This document shows positions 62,940-64,000 of a stretch of 64,000 nt of DNA, one piece after another. The notes beneath the pieces are model-generated. The model did no database searches. It was not told where the DNA came from and was given only the letters and a program-made list of their open reading frames with translations. Both the position numbers and the translations under genes were made by a program. Each line of letters begins with the position of its first letter. Position 1 is the stretch's first letter. The stretch is from positions 62,001 to 126,000 of the forward strand of contig NZ_RCIQ01000014.1 in the NCBI RefSeq assembly GCF_004000255.1. The letters run 5' to 3'. This DNA is from Nioella ostreopsis (GTDB taxonomy: Bacteria > Pseudomonadota > Alphaproteobacteria > Rhodobacterales > Rhodobacteraceae).

Positions 62940-64000
62940 TCAGTTTCCTCCGAACAGGCGTTCCAGCTGCCTTGCAGCCTCGTCACGCAGCCGATCTTCC
63001 AGCGCATCCTGCGCGGCCTCCTCGACCGATTGCCCCTCTTCCACCTCGATCCCGAGCGCGTCCGCCGCAGCCTCCGTTGCGCGCTCTTCCAACGCGTCGA
63101 TTTCCTCTTCCAGCTCCTGACGTGCCAGCGCTTCCAGATCGAGGCTGAAATTCGGATCCGCCCAATAGCCCGAGATCCGCAGCGGAACGCGCACCCCGCC
63201 ATCCGATCCTTCACCATAGAGCACGCGCGGAACCACCGTGTAATCCAGCACCTGTTCCCCCAGACTGACCGTCCCTGCCCCGGTCAGCTCGCCAAAGGGC
63301 GCGGTCATCAACAGATCGTCATTCGTCACCACGCCCCCATCCATGGTGAAACTGGCGGTGATGCTTTCGTAGACGGTGCGCTGTCCCTCGCCGCGATAGG
63401 AGGTGTCGAAGTTGCGGATCATGCCGCCGATATCCAGCCCCAGGATTGCGCCTTCGCCAAAGGCGATGGACCCCGACCCTTCCAGAGAGTTCACCAGCGT
63501 GTTCAGGTCGTTGCCCACCATCAGGAAGGTCAGATCGGCGCTGCCCGTGCCTTCCAGCCTGTCCCAATCCGCGAAATCGGACAGCAGCGGGTTCAATCGC
63601 ACATCCGCCATCTGCAAATTGCCGCCCATGGACAGCCCGCCGCGCCCGTTGATCACGTATTGGCCTGAAATACCGCCGCCATAGGCCGCCACCTCGCGCA
63701 GGTCGAAGACCAGCCGACCGGAATTCAGCGTGGCCCGCAGATCCACTGCACCAAGCTGCATGATCCCCAGATCGAGCCCCGCCAGCACCAGTGCCGCCTC
63801 CGCATCCGCTGCGTGCAGGCCGCTCACGTCGATCGGGTCCCGCGACCAGCCCCTTTCGGCCGACGCGGTAGACTCGCCGCCCCCCTCGCCTTCGGTCAGG
63901 CCGGAAAGGTCCAGCGACCCGCCGCTCAGCACTGCACGGATCATCGGGCGATCATCGCCGGGGATCACGTCGACACTGCCCGCCAGCACGTTGTCGTCAA
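62940..64000 (-). CDS. AsmA-family protein, C-terminal part (cut by window end)
   Basis: About 353 residues are present. The AsmA C-terminal domain is seen: VSGLHAADAEAALVLAGLDL, VFDLREVAAYGGGISGQYVI, ADLTFLMVGNDLNTLVNSLEG, GSIAFGEGAILGLDIGGMIR and GTVSLGEQVLDYTVVPRVLY. A final acidic, Glu/Ala-rich helix (LEALARQELEEEIDALEERA, about the last 60 residues) may be a coiled coil. AsmA-like proteins are inner-membrane-anchored periplasmic proteins related to lipid-transport proteins of the outer membrane. The N-terminal anchor lies outside the window. Confidence 0.9.
   Translation of the reverse strand, partial: DDNVLAGSVDVIPGDDRPMIRAVLSGGSLDLSGLTEGEGGGESTASAERGWSRDPIDVSGLHAADAEAALVLAGLDLGIMQLGAVDLRATLNSGRLVFDLREVAAYGGGISGQYVINGRGGLSMGGNLQMADVRLNPLLSDFADWDRLEGTGSADLTFLMVGNDLNTLVNSLEGSGSIAFGEGAILGLDIGGMIRNFDTSYRGEGQRTVYESITASFTMDGGVVTNDDLLMTAPFGELTGAGTVSLGEQVLDYTVVPRVLYGEGSDGGVRVPLRISGYWADPNFSLDLEALARQELEEEIDALEERATEAAADALGIEVEEGQSVEEAAQDALEDRLRDEAARQLERLFGGN

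Overview
The window is GC-rich chromosomal DNA, densely packed with short operons. It most likely comes from an alphaproteobacterium of the order Rhodobacterales (Roseobacter-like). Pointers are a GcrA cell-cycle regulator, a phosphatidylcholine synthase, a giant RTX protein ending in a Hint_2 domain, a tripartite tricarboxylate transporter, a DUF484-xerC pair and a lone Flp-like pilin. No rRNA, tRNA, phage, IS element or CRISPR array is visible. The taxonomic call is inference from gene content, not from a marker-gene search.

Layout. (1) 1-11237, all minus strand: a catabolic cluster running from an IclR-type regulator through a zinc alcohol dehydrogenase, a molybdenum hydroxylase (FAD subunit, a 2Fe-2S/Mo-subunit fusion, and a separate C-terminal Mo-subunit half), TctC-TctB-TctA uptake, a ThDP-dependent enzyme and an aldehyde dehydrogenase. 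The substrate cannot be read from sequence. Three TAATTTGA repeats phased at exactly 20 bp lie upstream of the regulator. (2) 11679-12110: a stand-alone BLUF blue-light sensor. (3) 12134-17306, minus: a CUT2/Frc-like sugar ABC transporter with a short-chain dehydrogenase and an IolG-like dehydrogenase. (4) 17568-20589: pntA-pntB transhydrogenase with a clear terminator. (5) 20890-26291: DUF3422 protein, acyl-CoA synthetase plus small lipoprotein, moaA, methyltransferase. (6) 26297-38447: three tandem M20 amidohydrolases, a DAO-type flavoprotein and ArgE on the minus strand, divergent from a five-gene Dpp-type peptide ABC operon; together these look like uptake and cleavage of peptides or N-acyl amino acids.

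(7) 38575-44006: housekeeping genes priA, fsa/tal, DUF484, xerC and pcs. (8) 44041-45451: the most unusual part. Three short transcription units each start at a 15-bp GTGTA-N5-TACAC palindrome overlapping or next to a predicted -10 region. The palindrome lies 32-40 nt before the start codon in all three. The units encode a secreted 109-aa protein, a 40-aa protein followed by a hairpin with a CCTCCTCCC loop, and a 42-aa protein whose stop overlaps the start of a secreted 110-aa protein. The 40- and 42-aa peptides resemble each other. (9) 45441-52776: Flp-like pilin, inositol-monophosphatase-family protein, and a 2020-aa RTX/Hint protein with four long internal repeats. (10) 53063-57964: metR/metF divergent pair, thioesterase, argD-argF. 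(11) 58076-64000: two alpha/beta hydrolases, cytochrome c-prime, an EamA transporter, gcrA, a lytic transglycosylase lipoprotein and an AsmA-family gene cut by the window end.

Two intergenic sites (55565-55661 and 62353-62452) each carry three perfect hairpins built on an AAGANTTTT core. A second dispersed element (CCCTTTCATCTTGGC...AAATACCTC) follows two unrelated genes.
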